Source: CAZSNT01 sp964607765
GTDB lineage: Bacteria; Verrucomicrobiota; Lentisphaeria; Oligosphaerales; JABHEG01
Direction of reading: 5' to 3'
DNA length: 22,006 bases
Assembly (NCBI GenBank): GCA_964607765.1
Contig: CAZSNT010000166.1
Location: 1-22,006, forward strand
Shown here: in pieces, positions 8,130 to 16,300 of the stretch
How the letters are laid out: every line of letters begins with the position of its first letter
Numbering within the stretch: position 1 is the first letter of the stretch
Position numbers and translations under genes: made by a program
Notes under the pieces: generated by a model
What the model was told of the DNA's origin: nothing
Seen by the model: only the letters and a program-made list of their open reading frames with translations
Databases searched by the model: none

Positions 8130-8330
8130 GTGATCGGTCTTGCCGCAGTTACCTGGATCCACCGATCAGAGGGCTCGTCACGGCGCCGGCTCGAGCGTGC
8201 GCGGCGGCTCGGGGCCGGCATGGGAGTTGCCGTGGGGCTGGTGATTGCGCCATTCTGGCTGGTGGCCGCGGCCAAGGTGGGCAAGATCCGCCGGCAGGAG
8301 AAGGTGGGTGAGCAGTCGGGGGGGCAGTAG
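8130..8330 (+). CDS. Possible small two-helix membrane protein
   Basis: An open frame of 66 codons from GTG. It reads a hydrophobic stretch (LVIGLAAVTWI, beginning just before the GTG), a basic loop (HRSEGSSRRRLERARRL), a second hydrophobic stretch (GMGVAVGLVIAPFWLVAAA) and a basic tail. Third codon positions are mostly G or C, as in the neighbouring genes, which supports coding. The weak point is the start: the frame is open back to a stop at 8022, but the only near-standard starts are CTG at 8109, which would keep the first helix whole, and GTG at 8130, and neither has a Shine-Dalgarno. It may be a genuine small inner-membrane protein, or a decayed one. No family recognised. Confidence 0.38.
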   Translation: MIGLAAVTWIHRSEGSSRRRLERARRLGAGMGVAVGLVIAPFWLVAAAKVGKIRRQEKVGEQSGGQ

Positions 8331-8376
8331 ACCAGTGGCGCTCGTGTGCTTCGGGGGTGAGCCTGCGGCCAGCAGG

Positions 8377-8400
8377 GGCGCGACCGCGGAGTGTCGCGCC
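8377..8400. repeat. Hairpin in the convergent spacer
   Basis: GGCGCGAC (8377-8384) and GTCGCGCC (8393-8400) form a perfect 8-bp stem around an 8-base loop. An alternative, overlapping pairing of CGACCG (8381-8386) with CGGTCG (8402-8407) is also possible. It lies between the small membrane ORF or dehydrogenase (+) and the end of the beta-propeller gene (-). No T-tract follows, so a terminator role is only an inference. Confidence 0.5.
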
Positions 8401-8457
8401 ACGGTCGAGTCGTTCGGCTGTCGGGGGGATCCGCGGCCGCGGAGTGTCGCGCTACGG
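8384..8457. repeat. Pair of 21-bp direct repeats, 20 of 21 bases identical
   Basis: Copies at 8384-8404 and 8437-8457 share the core CCGCGGAGTGTCGCGC followed by C or T and ACGG. The second copy begins inside a 12-bp perfect palindrome (8431-8442, CCGCGGCCGCGG) and runs over the stop codon of the minus-strand propeller gene (8452-8454). The single difference is a C/T transition. They look like copies of a dispersed intergenic repeat. Confidence 0.6.
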
Positions 8458-9711
8458 CTGGGCACGGATGCTGAAGCAGTGCAGCTGGCTGCCGGCGCGC
8501 AGGTAGAGCCTGCCGTCCGCGACCACGGGATGTGCAAGGCAGGTGTTGGTCCGCGTTCGGGCCAGCTGGAACTGGCTGACGATGCGGAAGCCGTCTGCTT
8601 CAGGCGCCAGCAGCGACACGGTTCCCCGATGTCCGAGGCAGTAGATCCGGCCGTCCGCACACGTCAGTCCTACCTTGCCCAGCGTCTTGTCTGAGTGGAC
8701 CGTCTTGCCTGTCAGGAAGTCGATGCAGTAGAACTGCTTGCCGCCCATCCGGCATGCGGCGCCGTAGAGCCTGCCGTTGAGCAGGACGGCGCCCGAGTGG
8801 CAGTCATCGATGTCTTCGCGGTACCACACCCGCTCCGCGCGGCGGCTGTCGGGGGCAATGCGGAAGAGCGCCCCGCCCGAGCGATGGCCCGCGGCGACGA
8901 ACACGTGTCCTGCGTGGAACACGGGGGTCAGGGAATTCTGAGGCGACCGCGGGACGAAGGGCACGGACCACAGCAGTTTCCCTGAGTCGACCGCCACACT
9001 GACCAGTGAGCGCTGGGTGAGTCCGAGCAATTGCTGCATGCCCGCATGGGTAACGACTACGGGCGAACAGTAGGCGGCGGGATACCGGATGTCCGTATTC
9101 GTCCAGAGCGTCTCGCCGCTCTCCGCGTCCAGGGCGACCACGCGTCCCTCCGTGCCGCCGGGCATGCACAGGACTCTGTCGTCCAGCACGACGACGTGTT
9201 CCGCGTAACCCCAGATGGCGGTCCGTGCCTTGAAGCGTTCAGTCAGATCGACAGCCCACAGCTCGCGGCCCGTTCGTGCTTTGAACGCGGCCAGGCGTCC
9301 GTGTGCATTCATGTGGAAGAGGCGTCCGTCGGCCCACACTGGCGAGGCACGTGTTCCGGGGCTGGCGTTGCGCCATGCCCGCCCATTCGTTGTCCGCCAC
9401 ACGTGTTTGCCGTCGAGGTCCAGAGCGAAGAGGCACTCATCCGCGCCCCGCATACCCGCAGTGAACACCAACCCCTCGGCAACAACGACGCCTCCGTAGC
9501 CTTCACCGCAGTCCGGATTAGTCCACAGCCGGGGCGGCCCGGCTTCCGGCCACTCCTGGAGCAGGTTGTGCTCGGGCGAGGTGTTTCTGCGTCCCGGGCC
9601 GTGGAAATCGGGCCAGGCTGCCGTCGCGGCGTCAGCCAACGCCCCGCCGATTGGGGTGGCGAGGGCGAGGCATAACGTTGCGCACAGCCGTTTGCGGCTT
9701 GCGGGGGCCAC
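8452..9711 (-). CDS. Secreted PQQ-like beta-propeller protein (BamB-like fold)
   Basis: A 419-residue protein with a signal peptide (SRKR, then LCATLCLALATPIGGALADA) and a single propeller. WPDFHGPGRRNTSPEHNLLQEWPEAGPPRLWTN is, in pieces, the familiar opening of exported planctomycete-type outer membrane biogenesis (BamB-like) propellers. Blades carry ALDLDGKHVW, AFKARTGRELW, ALDAESGETLW and SVAVDSGKLLW. Family knowledge gives a scaffold or binding role rather than a proven enzyme activity; no catalytic residues can be named. The start is GTG at 9711, one base after the stop of the upstream gene (9713-9715), without a clear Shine-Dalgarno, so translation is probably coupled. It is the last gene of a three-gene set with two single-pass helical proteins. 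The stop codon lies inside a repeat shared with the downstream spacer. Confidence 0.85.
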   Translation of the reverse strand: MAPASRKRLCATLCLALATPIGGALADAATAAWPDFHGPGRRNTSPEHNLLQEWPEAGPPRLWTNPDCGEGYGGVVVAEGLVFTAGMRGADECLFALDLDGKHVWRTTNGRAWRNASPGTRASPVWADGRLFHMNAHGRLAAFKARTGRELWAVDLTERFKARTAIWGYAEHVVVLDDRVLCMPGGTEGRVVALDAESGETLWTNTDIRYPAAYCSPVVVTHAGMQQLLGLTQRSLVSVAVDSGKLLWSVPFVPRSPQNSLTPVFHAGHVFVAAGHRSGGALFRIAPDSRRAERVWYREDIDDCHSGAVLLNGRLYGAACRMGGKQFYCIDFLTGKTVHSDKTLGKVGLTCADGRIYCLGHRGTVSLLAPEADGFRIVSQFQLARTRTNTCLAHPVVADGRLYLRAGSQLHCFSIRAQP

Positions 9712-9712
9712 T

Positions 9713-10465
9713 CTACTTGGTGTCGGGCAGGACGTCGAGAACGCCGTCCAGCTTCTTGCCGGCGGCCTCGATCAGGTCACCGTAGAGCGATTCGCCCGTA
9801 TCCCCATGTTCGGCGAGGAATGCCCAACAGACCAGCGCGCGTTTCTGGGCCTCTTCCTTGCGCGTCAGTCCCTCTGTCTTGCGTCCGAGCTCCAGCAGCT
9901 TTGTCTGCAGCTCGGCGGCGCGTTCCTCGAACTCCTCATTGATCCACTTGTCCATTTCGGCTTCGAGGCTGGCCACGAACATGCGCGCGAGCACGACGCC
10001 CGTCTCCTTGTCAGTGAGTTCGGCGTATTGCTTCTTCAATCCCTTTGTGTCTTCGCGGATGTAGTCGCTGAAAGCCGGTATGAGCTGTTCCTCGACAGCG
10101 CTGGCCAACATGTCGGTCAGGTCCACGAGGACCACCTGGGCCTGCTGTTCCGCGGCCGGGAGGAAGGTGTCGAGGGCGCCGCGGACGACAGCTTTGGCAT
10201 ACTCCTCGGAGTTTGCCTCCAGCTGATCCGTAATGGCTTGCCTGTGCGCCGGCACGTTTGCGCTGAGCCAGGACCCGACGAGTTCCACAGCTGCCTCCCG
10301 AGAGGTCATCTCACGGAGTTTCTGGGCCACGAACGTGGTGTAGGCGGCGACGATCAGTATAAGTATGGCATAGACGATGACGGTGGTTTTTGTCTTGGCC
10401 TGGAGCTTTGCTTCCTGTTGCGCCAGGAGCTGCTCCAGCGCCTCTACTCTCTCGTTGATATTCAT
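9713..10465 (-). CDS. Single-pass membrane protein with helical extracytoplasmic domain, no family recognised
   Basis: A 250-residue protein. Residues 1-26 form a short cytoplasmic coiled coil (VEALEQLLAQQEAKLQAK) with basic residues before one membrane helix at 27-46 (TTVIVYAILILIVAAYTTFV). By the positive-inside rule the remaining 200 residues face outward. They are predicted to be almost entirely alpha-helical and rich in Glu, Ala, Leu and Lys, with a probable coiled coil near 165-195. The start at 10465 (ATG) was chosen for GGGAG eight bases upstream; a TTG at 10480 would add five residues. The protein resembles the gene 55 bp upstream in size, topology and composition, though with little exact identity. 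The downstream propeller gene starts one base after its stop. I do not recognise the family. Confidence 0.75.
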   Translation of the reverse strand: MNINERVEALEQLLAQQEAKLQAKTKTTVIVYAILILIVAAYTTFVAQKLREMTSREAAVELVGSWLSANVPAHRQAITDQLEANSEEYAKAVVRGALDTFLPAAEQQAQVVLVDLTDMLASAVEEQLIPAFSDYIREDTKGLKKQYAELTDKETGVVLARMFVASLEAEMDKWINEEFEERAAELQTKLLELGRKTEGLTRKEEAQKRALVCWAFLAEHGDTGESLYGDLIEAAGKKLDGVLDVLPDTK

Positions 10466-10520
10466 CTGCTGATCTCCCAATCAACGGTGTTTTGTGAGTT
10501 CGTACGAGGTATGCGGCAGC

Positions 10521-11297
10521 CTATTTCTTTGCCGCGACTCTACCGAGTTCGGGCTTGAGCTCGTAGGCCAGCAGCTCGACAAGCGCTTCGAAGAACTCGC
10601 CCTGAGCCTGTTCCAGCGTTTTCGGCCGGTAGGCGGTGTTCTTCTCCAGCTTGGCCACGGCTTCCTTCAGTCCGTCGATGGTCGGCTGCCCGCCGTGAAG
10701 GCGGTCCTCTACGGCCTGACACAGCTCTTCGATGAACAGCTTCTCAGCCTTCTGCAGTTGCTCTTCCAGGTCGTCGAGCGAGAGATCGGGCACGACCTCG
10801 CGCAGCTCGTTCTCCAAGTCCTGGAACCCTTTGGCCAATGCGGCGACCAGCCGGTCCCTGACGGTCGTTTCACAGTAATCGGCCAGCCGTCCGCCCATGG
10901 CCACCGTTGCCTTTTCGAGCTCCGGTTTCGCGACCTTGCACTCTTTGACCAGTGCAGTGGACAGCTGAGGCAGCACCTTGCCGACCAGGTCATCGGCCAG
11001 CTGCTGGGCCTCAGTCGTGATGATGTCTTCGGCGTTTGTGCCCTTGACGAAGTCCTGGATGAACTTGTCACGCGTTTCCGGTTTCTGGAGCGCCTTGACA
11101 TACGAATTGTTGAAGTGAGCGTAGATGCGGTAGATGAATATGCTCAGCAGCAGCAGAATCACGAGCACGCCGAACAGTGAAAGTCGTGCTTGCGTCTTAC
11201 GGAGCTTCTCTGTCCGCTTGAGCTTCTCCTCGAGCTGCGCCAGACGTGCCGAGACGTCGCCGCCGTCCTGTTTGGTTTGGGCTTTCTCCTCTGTCAT
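10521..11297 (-). CDS. Single-pass membrane protein with N-terminal coiled coil, no family recognised
   Basis: A 258-residue protein. An acidic-polar leader and coiled coil (VSARLAQLEEKLKRTEKLRK, 15-34) precede one membrane helix at about 40-57 (SLFGVLVILLLLSIFIYR). Positive charges before the helix place the N-terminus inside and the 200-residue, helix-rich remainder outside. Helical segments include TEAQQLADDLVGKVLPQL (95-112) and DLSLDDLEEQLQKAEKL (171-187); cysteines lie at 120, 142 and 193. The start at 11297 was chosen because AAGGAGG lies 11 bases upstream; longer in-frame starts up to 11507 would add a non-protein-like leader crossing the promoter. It is the first gene of the set, and probably an old paralogue of the next gene. 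No known domain recognised. Confidence 0.77.
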   Translation of the reverse strand: MTEEKAQTKQDGGDVSARLAQLEEKLKRTEKLRKTQARLSLFGVLVILLLLSIFIYRIYAHFNNSYVKALQKPETRDKFIQDFVKGTNAEDIITTEAQQLADDLVGKVLPQLSTALVKECKVAKPELEKATVAMGGRLADYCETTVRDRLVAALAKGFQDLENELREVVPDLSLDDLEEQLQKAEKLFIEELCQAVEDRLHGGQPTIDGLKEAVAKLEKNTAYRPKTLEQAQGEFFEALVELLAYELKPELGRVAAKK

Positions 11298-11362
11298 AGT
11301 GCGTCGACCCTCCTTGAAACTGTGACACCTACTAAGACACATACTTCCCGGCTCCCGCCTTG

Positions 11363-11391
11363 AGGATAGCACCTCGAGAGGCATCATGCAA
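11363..11391 (-). promoter_or_regulatory. Candidate promoter of the three-gene envelope set
   Basis: On the minus strand TTGCAT (11391-11386), a 17-bp spacer and TATCCT (11368-11363) give 3 of 6 and 4 of 6 consensus matches with ideal spacing. Transcription would start near 11356, about 60 bases before the start codon at 11297. Confidence 0.4.
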
Positions 11392-11415
11392 ATGACTGTC
11401 CCACCTGCAGGACGC

Positions 11416-11444
11416 TTGCCGAAGCGTCGGGCTCGGCGTATTGT
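11416..11444 (+). promoter_or_regulatory. Candidate promoter of the permease-EIIA gene
   Basis: TTGCCG (11416-11421) and TATTGT (11439-11444) each match consensus in 4 of 6 bases, with a 17-bp spacer. The predicted transcript begins near 11451. Its leader of about 70 bases contains CGGGTTG (11478-11484), complementary to CAACCCG (11505-11511), which touches the first base of the Shine-Dalgarno of the gene. Confidence 0.42.
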
Positions 11445-11522
11445 GAGGTGAAGGGCGAGGCCCTTCCGGTGCGGCTGCGGGTTGGGATGGAGATGCAGCG
11501 TGTGCAACCCGGGGGAGACAGT

Positions 11523-13364
11523 GTGATCAAGACATTAAGCAAAGAACTCGGGCTGTTCGGCGTCTTTGCGATCTGCACGGGCGCAATGATCAGCTCCGGC
11601 CTGTTCGTGTTGCCGGGCATTGCCGCGGCCAAGGCGGGCCCGGCCGTGGTGCTTGTCTATCTGCTGTCCGGTGTGCTGCTGCTGCCGTCGCTGTTGTCGA
11701 TGGCCGAGCTGTCCACTGCCATGCCGCGGGCCGGGGGGGACTACTACTTCATCAGCCGCAGCCTGGGGAGCATGTTCGGGACGATTGACGGTGTGGGCGT
11801 GTGGCTGGCTCTGGTGCTGAAGAGCAGCATTGCGATGGTCGGCTTCGGCGCCTACCTGTCGGGTTACCTGCATCTGCCCGTGCGCGTCATTGCCGGCCTG
11901 GCTTGCCTGGTGTTCCTGATTACCAATCTGATCGGTGCGAAAGAGGCGGCCGGGCTGCAGGTCGGCATGGTCGTGATGCTGCTTGGCATCCTCGGCTTTC
12001 TGGTGCTTGGCGGGGTGGGCGACATTGATCCGGCGCGCTTCCGGCCGTTCACGCCGTTCGGCACAGAGCCGCTGCTGCCCACCACGGCGTTGGTGTTTGT
12101 CAGTTACATCGGTCTGACGAAGGTGGCGAGCGTGTCTGAGGAGGTGCGATGCCCGGAACGCAACATCCCCTTGGGTATGCTGTTGTCGTTTGTTGCGACG
12201 ATGGTTACCTACGGGCTGGTTGTGTCGATTGTTGTCGGTGTTGTCCCCGCCGATCAGCTGCACGGCAGTTTGACTCCGGTGAGTGATGCGGCGTACCTGG
12301 CGCTTGGCCCCGTGGGCGGGATGCTCGTTTGCGTGGCGGCTGTTCTGGCGTTTGCCACCACGGCCAACGCGGGGATCCTGTCCGCGAGCCGCTACTTGCT
12401 GGCGATGAGTCGGGATGCAGTGATTCCGCACGCGTTCTCGAGCTTTTCCCGGTTTCGGACGCCGAAGTACGCGATCATCGTGACATCGGCTGTGGCGTTG
12501 GGTGTGGTGCTGGTCACGGGGTTGGAGCAGATAGCGAAGCTGGCCAGCGCCTTTCAACTGCTGGTGTTTGCCTTCGTGCACATCGCAGTGATTGTGATGC
12601 GCGAGAGCGGCATTGAGAGTTACGACCCGGGTTTCAAGAGCCCGTTGTACCCGTACATGCAGATTGCGGGAGTCCTGGTCTCGGTCATACTCATCCCCGA
12701 GATGGGGTTTCTTGCGAGCGCGTTCTGCATCGGCGTGGTGACACTGGGGGTGGTGTGGTACAACTTCTACGTTCGGCCGCGCGTGGTCCGGGTCGGCGCG
12801 GTGGCGCAGATGGCAGAGCGTGTCGCTGAGCGTCTGCTGCAGCGCGATGCGGAGAGCCTGGGACTGAAGCGTGAGCTGCGGCAGATACTGAAGGAGAAGG
12901 GTCTGCGCCCGGAGGATCCGTTTGTGCAGGTGGTTCAGGATGCGGAGTTCATCGAGTTGGGCGCGCATGCCGACTCTGAGGATGTCCTGCGTCTGGGCGC
13001 CCAGATCCTGGGCGAACGCAGCGGCGTTTCGCGGGATCTGATCGTGGGCGCGTTGCTGCAGCGCAACCGGCTTGGCGAGACACCGGCCGAGGCCGGTGTG
13101 GCGCTGCCGCACGTGCTGTTGGACGAAGTCGACAGCTTCTACCTGGTGGCGGCGCGCAGCACGCAGGGGGTGGAGTTCCCTATGGCGCACCAGGAGATCC
13201 ACGCGGTGTTTCTGTTGCTGGGCAGCCGCAAGAATCCGACCCAGCATCTTCGGTTTCTCGCGGAGATCGCACGGCGGGCGGAGAACCCGGCTTTTGTCGA
13301 TCGTTGGGTCGCAGCGGATTCGACGCAGGATCTGCGCGAGATCCTGATGGCGGAGCCTAAGTGA
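11523..13364 (+). CDS. APC-family permease fused to a PTS EIIA (fructose/mannitol-type) domain
   Basis: This protein has 613 residues. Residues 1-420 are an amino acid-polyamine-organocation transporter with about 12 membrane helices. GAMISSGLFVLPG (20-32) is the unwound substrate-binding motif in helix 1, and SEEVRCPERNIP (205-216) is the conserved loop. Residues about 421-475 form a charged cytoplasmic linker. Residues about 476-610 match a PTS EIIA type 2 domain: GVALPHVLLDEVDSFYLVA carries the phosphorylatable His530, and AVFLLLGSRKNPTQHLRFLAEIAR is the usual following block. Substrate is probably an amino acid or similar cation, and transport may be controlled by phosphorylation of His530. 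The start is GTG at 11523, chosen for GGGGGAG (11511-11517) with a 5-base spacer; an in-frame ATG at 11448 would precede the likely transcript start. The last 8 bp overlap the convergent helicase gene. No PTS gene lies nearby. Confidence 0.88.
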   Translation: MIKTLSKELGLFGVFAICTGAMISSGLFVLPGIAAAKAGPAVVLVYLLSGVLLLPSLLSMAELSTAMPRAGGDYYFISRSLGSMFGTIDGVGVWLALVLKSSIAMVGFGAYLSGYLHLPVRVIAGLACLVFLITNLIGAKEAAGLQVGMVVMLLGILGFLVLGGVGDIDPARFRPFTPFGTEPLLPTTALVFVSYIGLTKVASVSEEVRCPERNIPLGMLLSFVATMVTYGLVVSIVVGVVPADQLHGSLTPVSDAAYLALGPVGGMLVCVAAVLAFATTANAGILSASRYLLAMSRDAVIPHAFSSFSRFRTPKYAIIVTSAVALGVVLVTGLEQIAKLASAFQLLVFAFVHIAVIVMRESGIESYDPGFKSPLYPYMQIAGVLVSVILIPEMGFLASAFCIGVVTLGVVWYNFYVRPRVVRVGAVAQMAERVAERLLQRDAESLGLKRELRQILKEKGLRPEDPFVQVVQDAEFIELGAHADSEDVLRLGAQILGERSGVSRDLIVGALLQRNRLGETPAEAGVALPHVLLDEVDSFYLVAARSTQGVEFPMAHQEIHAVFLLLGSRKNPTQHLRFLAEIARRAENPAFVDRWVAADSTQDLREILMAEPK

Positions 13365-16300
13365 GCAGTCGCTGGAGGTCTGCGGCGGTGAGGCTTTGGG
13401 GGAATGCGGCTTCGGCTGTGGGGGACATCACCTGATCGAACATCTCCGCTTTCTCACGCTGCAGCGTAAGCACGTTCTGTTCGACCGTGTCGGCCGTGAC
13501 AAGGCGGTAGGCGAACACAGGCTTGTCCTGCCCGATACGGTGTGTCCGGTCTATGGCCTGCCGTTCCACGGCCGGATTCCACCACGGGTCGTAGATGAAC
13601 ACGTAGTCTGCCTTGGTGAGAGTCAATCCCGTACCGGCCGCCCGGAGGCTGAGCAGGAACACCTGGGGGTCTGTGCTCCCGTTGAATTCCCGGACCAGTT
13701 CGGCGCGTCTTGGGGTTGGCGTGTCACCGGTGATGGTGAGGGTGGGGATGTCGTGCATGGCCTTCTGGATGAGTGCCAGCATGCTGGTGAACTGGCTGAA
13801 CACGAGGATGGAGTGTCCCTCGTCCCGGATCTCCTGCACCATGTCGAGGAGCGTGTCGACTTTGGTGGACCGGGCGTCCGGGCACGCGTTTTTCACCAGT
13901 CGCGGGTCGCAACAGATCTGGCGCAGCCGCGTGAGCGCGGCGAGGATTTCGATGGGGCCTTTCTCGCGGACGACCTCACGGGCGCGCAGCAGTTCAGCAT
14001 CGTAGACTGCGCGCTGCTGCTCGTCCATGCTGACCGTGATGACTTCCTCGGTTCGCGGCGGCAGTTCGGGGGCAACGGCCTCTTTGGTCCGGCGCAGGAT
14101 GACGGGGGCGACCCGGGTGGACAGGTCCTTCCGGCGTTGCGGGCGCTCATATCCGTCCACGAACTCGTCCTGCGATCCGAGGAAGGCGGGGTTGGCGAAG
14201 TCCATGATGGACCACAGGTCTAGGAGTCGGTTCTCCAAGGGCGTTCCGGTCAGGGCCAGGGCGTGATCGGTACGCAGTTGTTTGACCACCTGCGCGATAC
14301 GCGACTCCGGGTTCTTTATGTGCTGTGCTTCATCGAGGACGACGAACCTGAAGTGGTGCTGTGCCAGGTCCTGCGCATCGTTGCGGGCGACGGCGTAATT
14401 GGTGACGATCATATCCCAAGCCCCGTCTGCGAGTATTTCGCGTCGTTGCTCGGGCGGTCCTGCGTAGGCGATGCAGCCCAGCTGCGGACAGAACTGCTCC
14501 ACCTGTTCCAGCCACACACTCACTACGGATGCGGGGCAGATGATCAGTGCGCCCGACGGCTGCTGCTTGCCGCCCGTCGGCGCGCGCTGCGTCGGCGCGG
14601 ACAGTCTGCCGTCCTGTTGATGGGCTGTGAGCAGCGCGAGGACCTGGAGTGTTTTCCCCAGCCCCATATCGTCGGCCAGTATAGGGCCAAGTCCGTAGCG
14701 GCAGCGGTCCATCAGGAACTCGAACCCCTGCATTTGGTAGGGACGGAGCACGGACCGCAGCGCAGTCGGCAGCTCGACAGTGGGCTCGTGCGGCGCCCGC
14801 AGACGGTCGGCCACGTTCCTGTCGCTTTGAGGCAATTCGAGCTCGGGCAGCGCTTCGGTCAGTTCGCCGATCAGCGCACCGGCTTCGGGCCGGAACAGGC
14901 GTTGCCGTCCCTGCTCGTCGAACCCCGCCGCTTGCAGCTGCTCTCTGACCTTGGCCAGTCGTTCCGGGCTGATCTGGAGCCATGCTCCGCCGCGGGTACG
15001 CAGAACCCGGCTGCCGGCTGTGACCGCGGCATCCAATTCGCTGTCCGTGACAGCGTGCTGTCCGCAACTCCAGTCCACGCCGAGGTCGACATGCCCTTTG
15101 CCGTCCACCACCGAGAGTTGCGGCTCAATCGCGGCCGGGCGCAGCAGCAGCTCGGCGAGGTCGGGCGCCACCTCCCGCTCGATCTCGGCAGGCAGTTTCT
15201 GCCACTCCGAGACAAGGCGATTGATGTTGCTGACCGTGCCGGCGAGGCGCGAGACGCCATCCGGCTCATTGTTCGTCGGCAACTGTCGCAGGAACTGACG
15301 CACGGTGCGGATTGCCGGTGAGTCGTACGTGGTGATCACGAATTGCTTGCCTGCAGCGCTGATCTTCCCCGCGACTGCGTGGCTGTCCGGGTACAGTGTC
15401 GCCGATCCGACCCGCACGCTCAGGAGTACGTCCGCGCCGTCCGGCCGCGCCCGGAGCACGACGGGGGCCGGCTCTTTGCGGCGTTGGACGATGGGACCGT
15501 CCACGATATCGAGACGGCCTTCGAGCAGGTTCGGCAGGTGTTCGCAGACGTGTTCGCGCCGCATTCGCCGCGCTTTGCGCGAGAACACCTCGCTGATCGT
15601 GTCCCATGCGAGGGGCGAGTCGAACTCGAGCATCTCGCCGTCCAGCACGAGGTCGCGTTTACCGCTGGCGAGCATCTGGAACACCTCGTCGACGCGAAAT
15701 TGACGTCCTCTGGGCGTGACGATGACCGCGGCGACGCCGACCCACTCGCCCTGGTCCGTGAGCTCGATCTTGAGGCGCCCGGCCTTGCCGTCGGCGTGGA
15801 GGGCTTTCTGGCTGCTTCTTTCGATGAAGCGTCCGGGGCAGTCGGCCCAATGCTCCGTCCAGTACTCGAAGCGTTTCTGCGGCACTTTGAGCACGGTCAG
15901 GTTCTGTCGCACGGCGGCGCTGCCGCTGGGCAGCTGTGCGGCGAGCCATCTGAGCAGGTTGCGGTCGTCGCGGGACCATGTGCTTCGGGCGCGATCCTCG
16001 TGCTTGGTGCGGACGGCCAGGTTCAGCAGTTGCTGCATGCGCAGCAGCCTGCGTTTGCCGGCTTCATTGAGGTAGAAGCGCAGGGTCACACGCAGTGGGT
16101 CGTGGTGGAAGTCGGCTTCCACCTCGATCCTGACGGGGGGCTGTTGGGCCGGGTGTGGTTCGGCCGCGGCCCGGCGGCTGGCGCGGCGCTCGCGCGCGGG
16201 CCGTGGGAGAGTGCGTCCGGCATGCGGCGTGCCGCGCGGCGCGCGCTTCGGCGGTGCTTGACGGCTGTGGAGGATCTCTCCGAGGACGCGTGCGGCGGCG

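Noticed and set aside
8452..11297. Reading the three-gene set as a BAM complex or a defence operon
   Set aside because: There is no BamA-type barrel, lipobox or nuclease/ATPase gene beside it; the propeller resemblance to BamB is at the fold level only.
11535..13247. 570-codon minus-strand frame opposite the permease
   Set aside because: Gln/His/Arg-rich, low-complexity antisense of membrane helices; no domain, no start signal.
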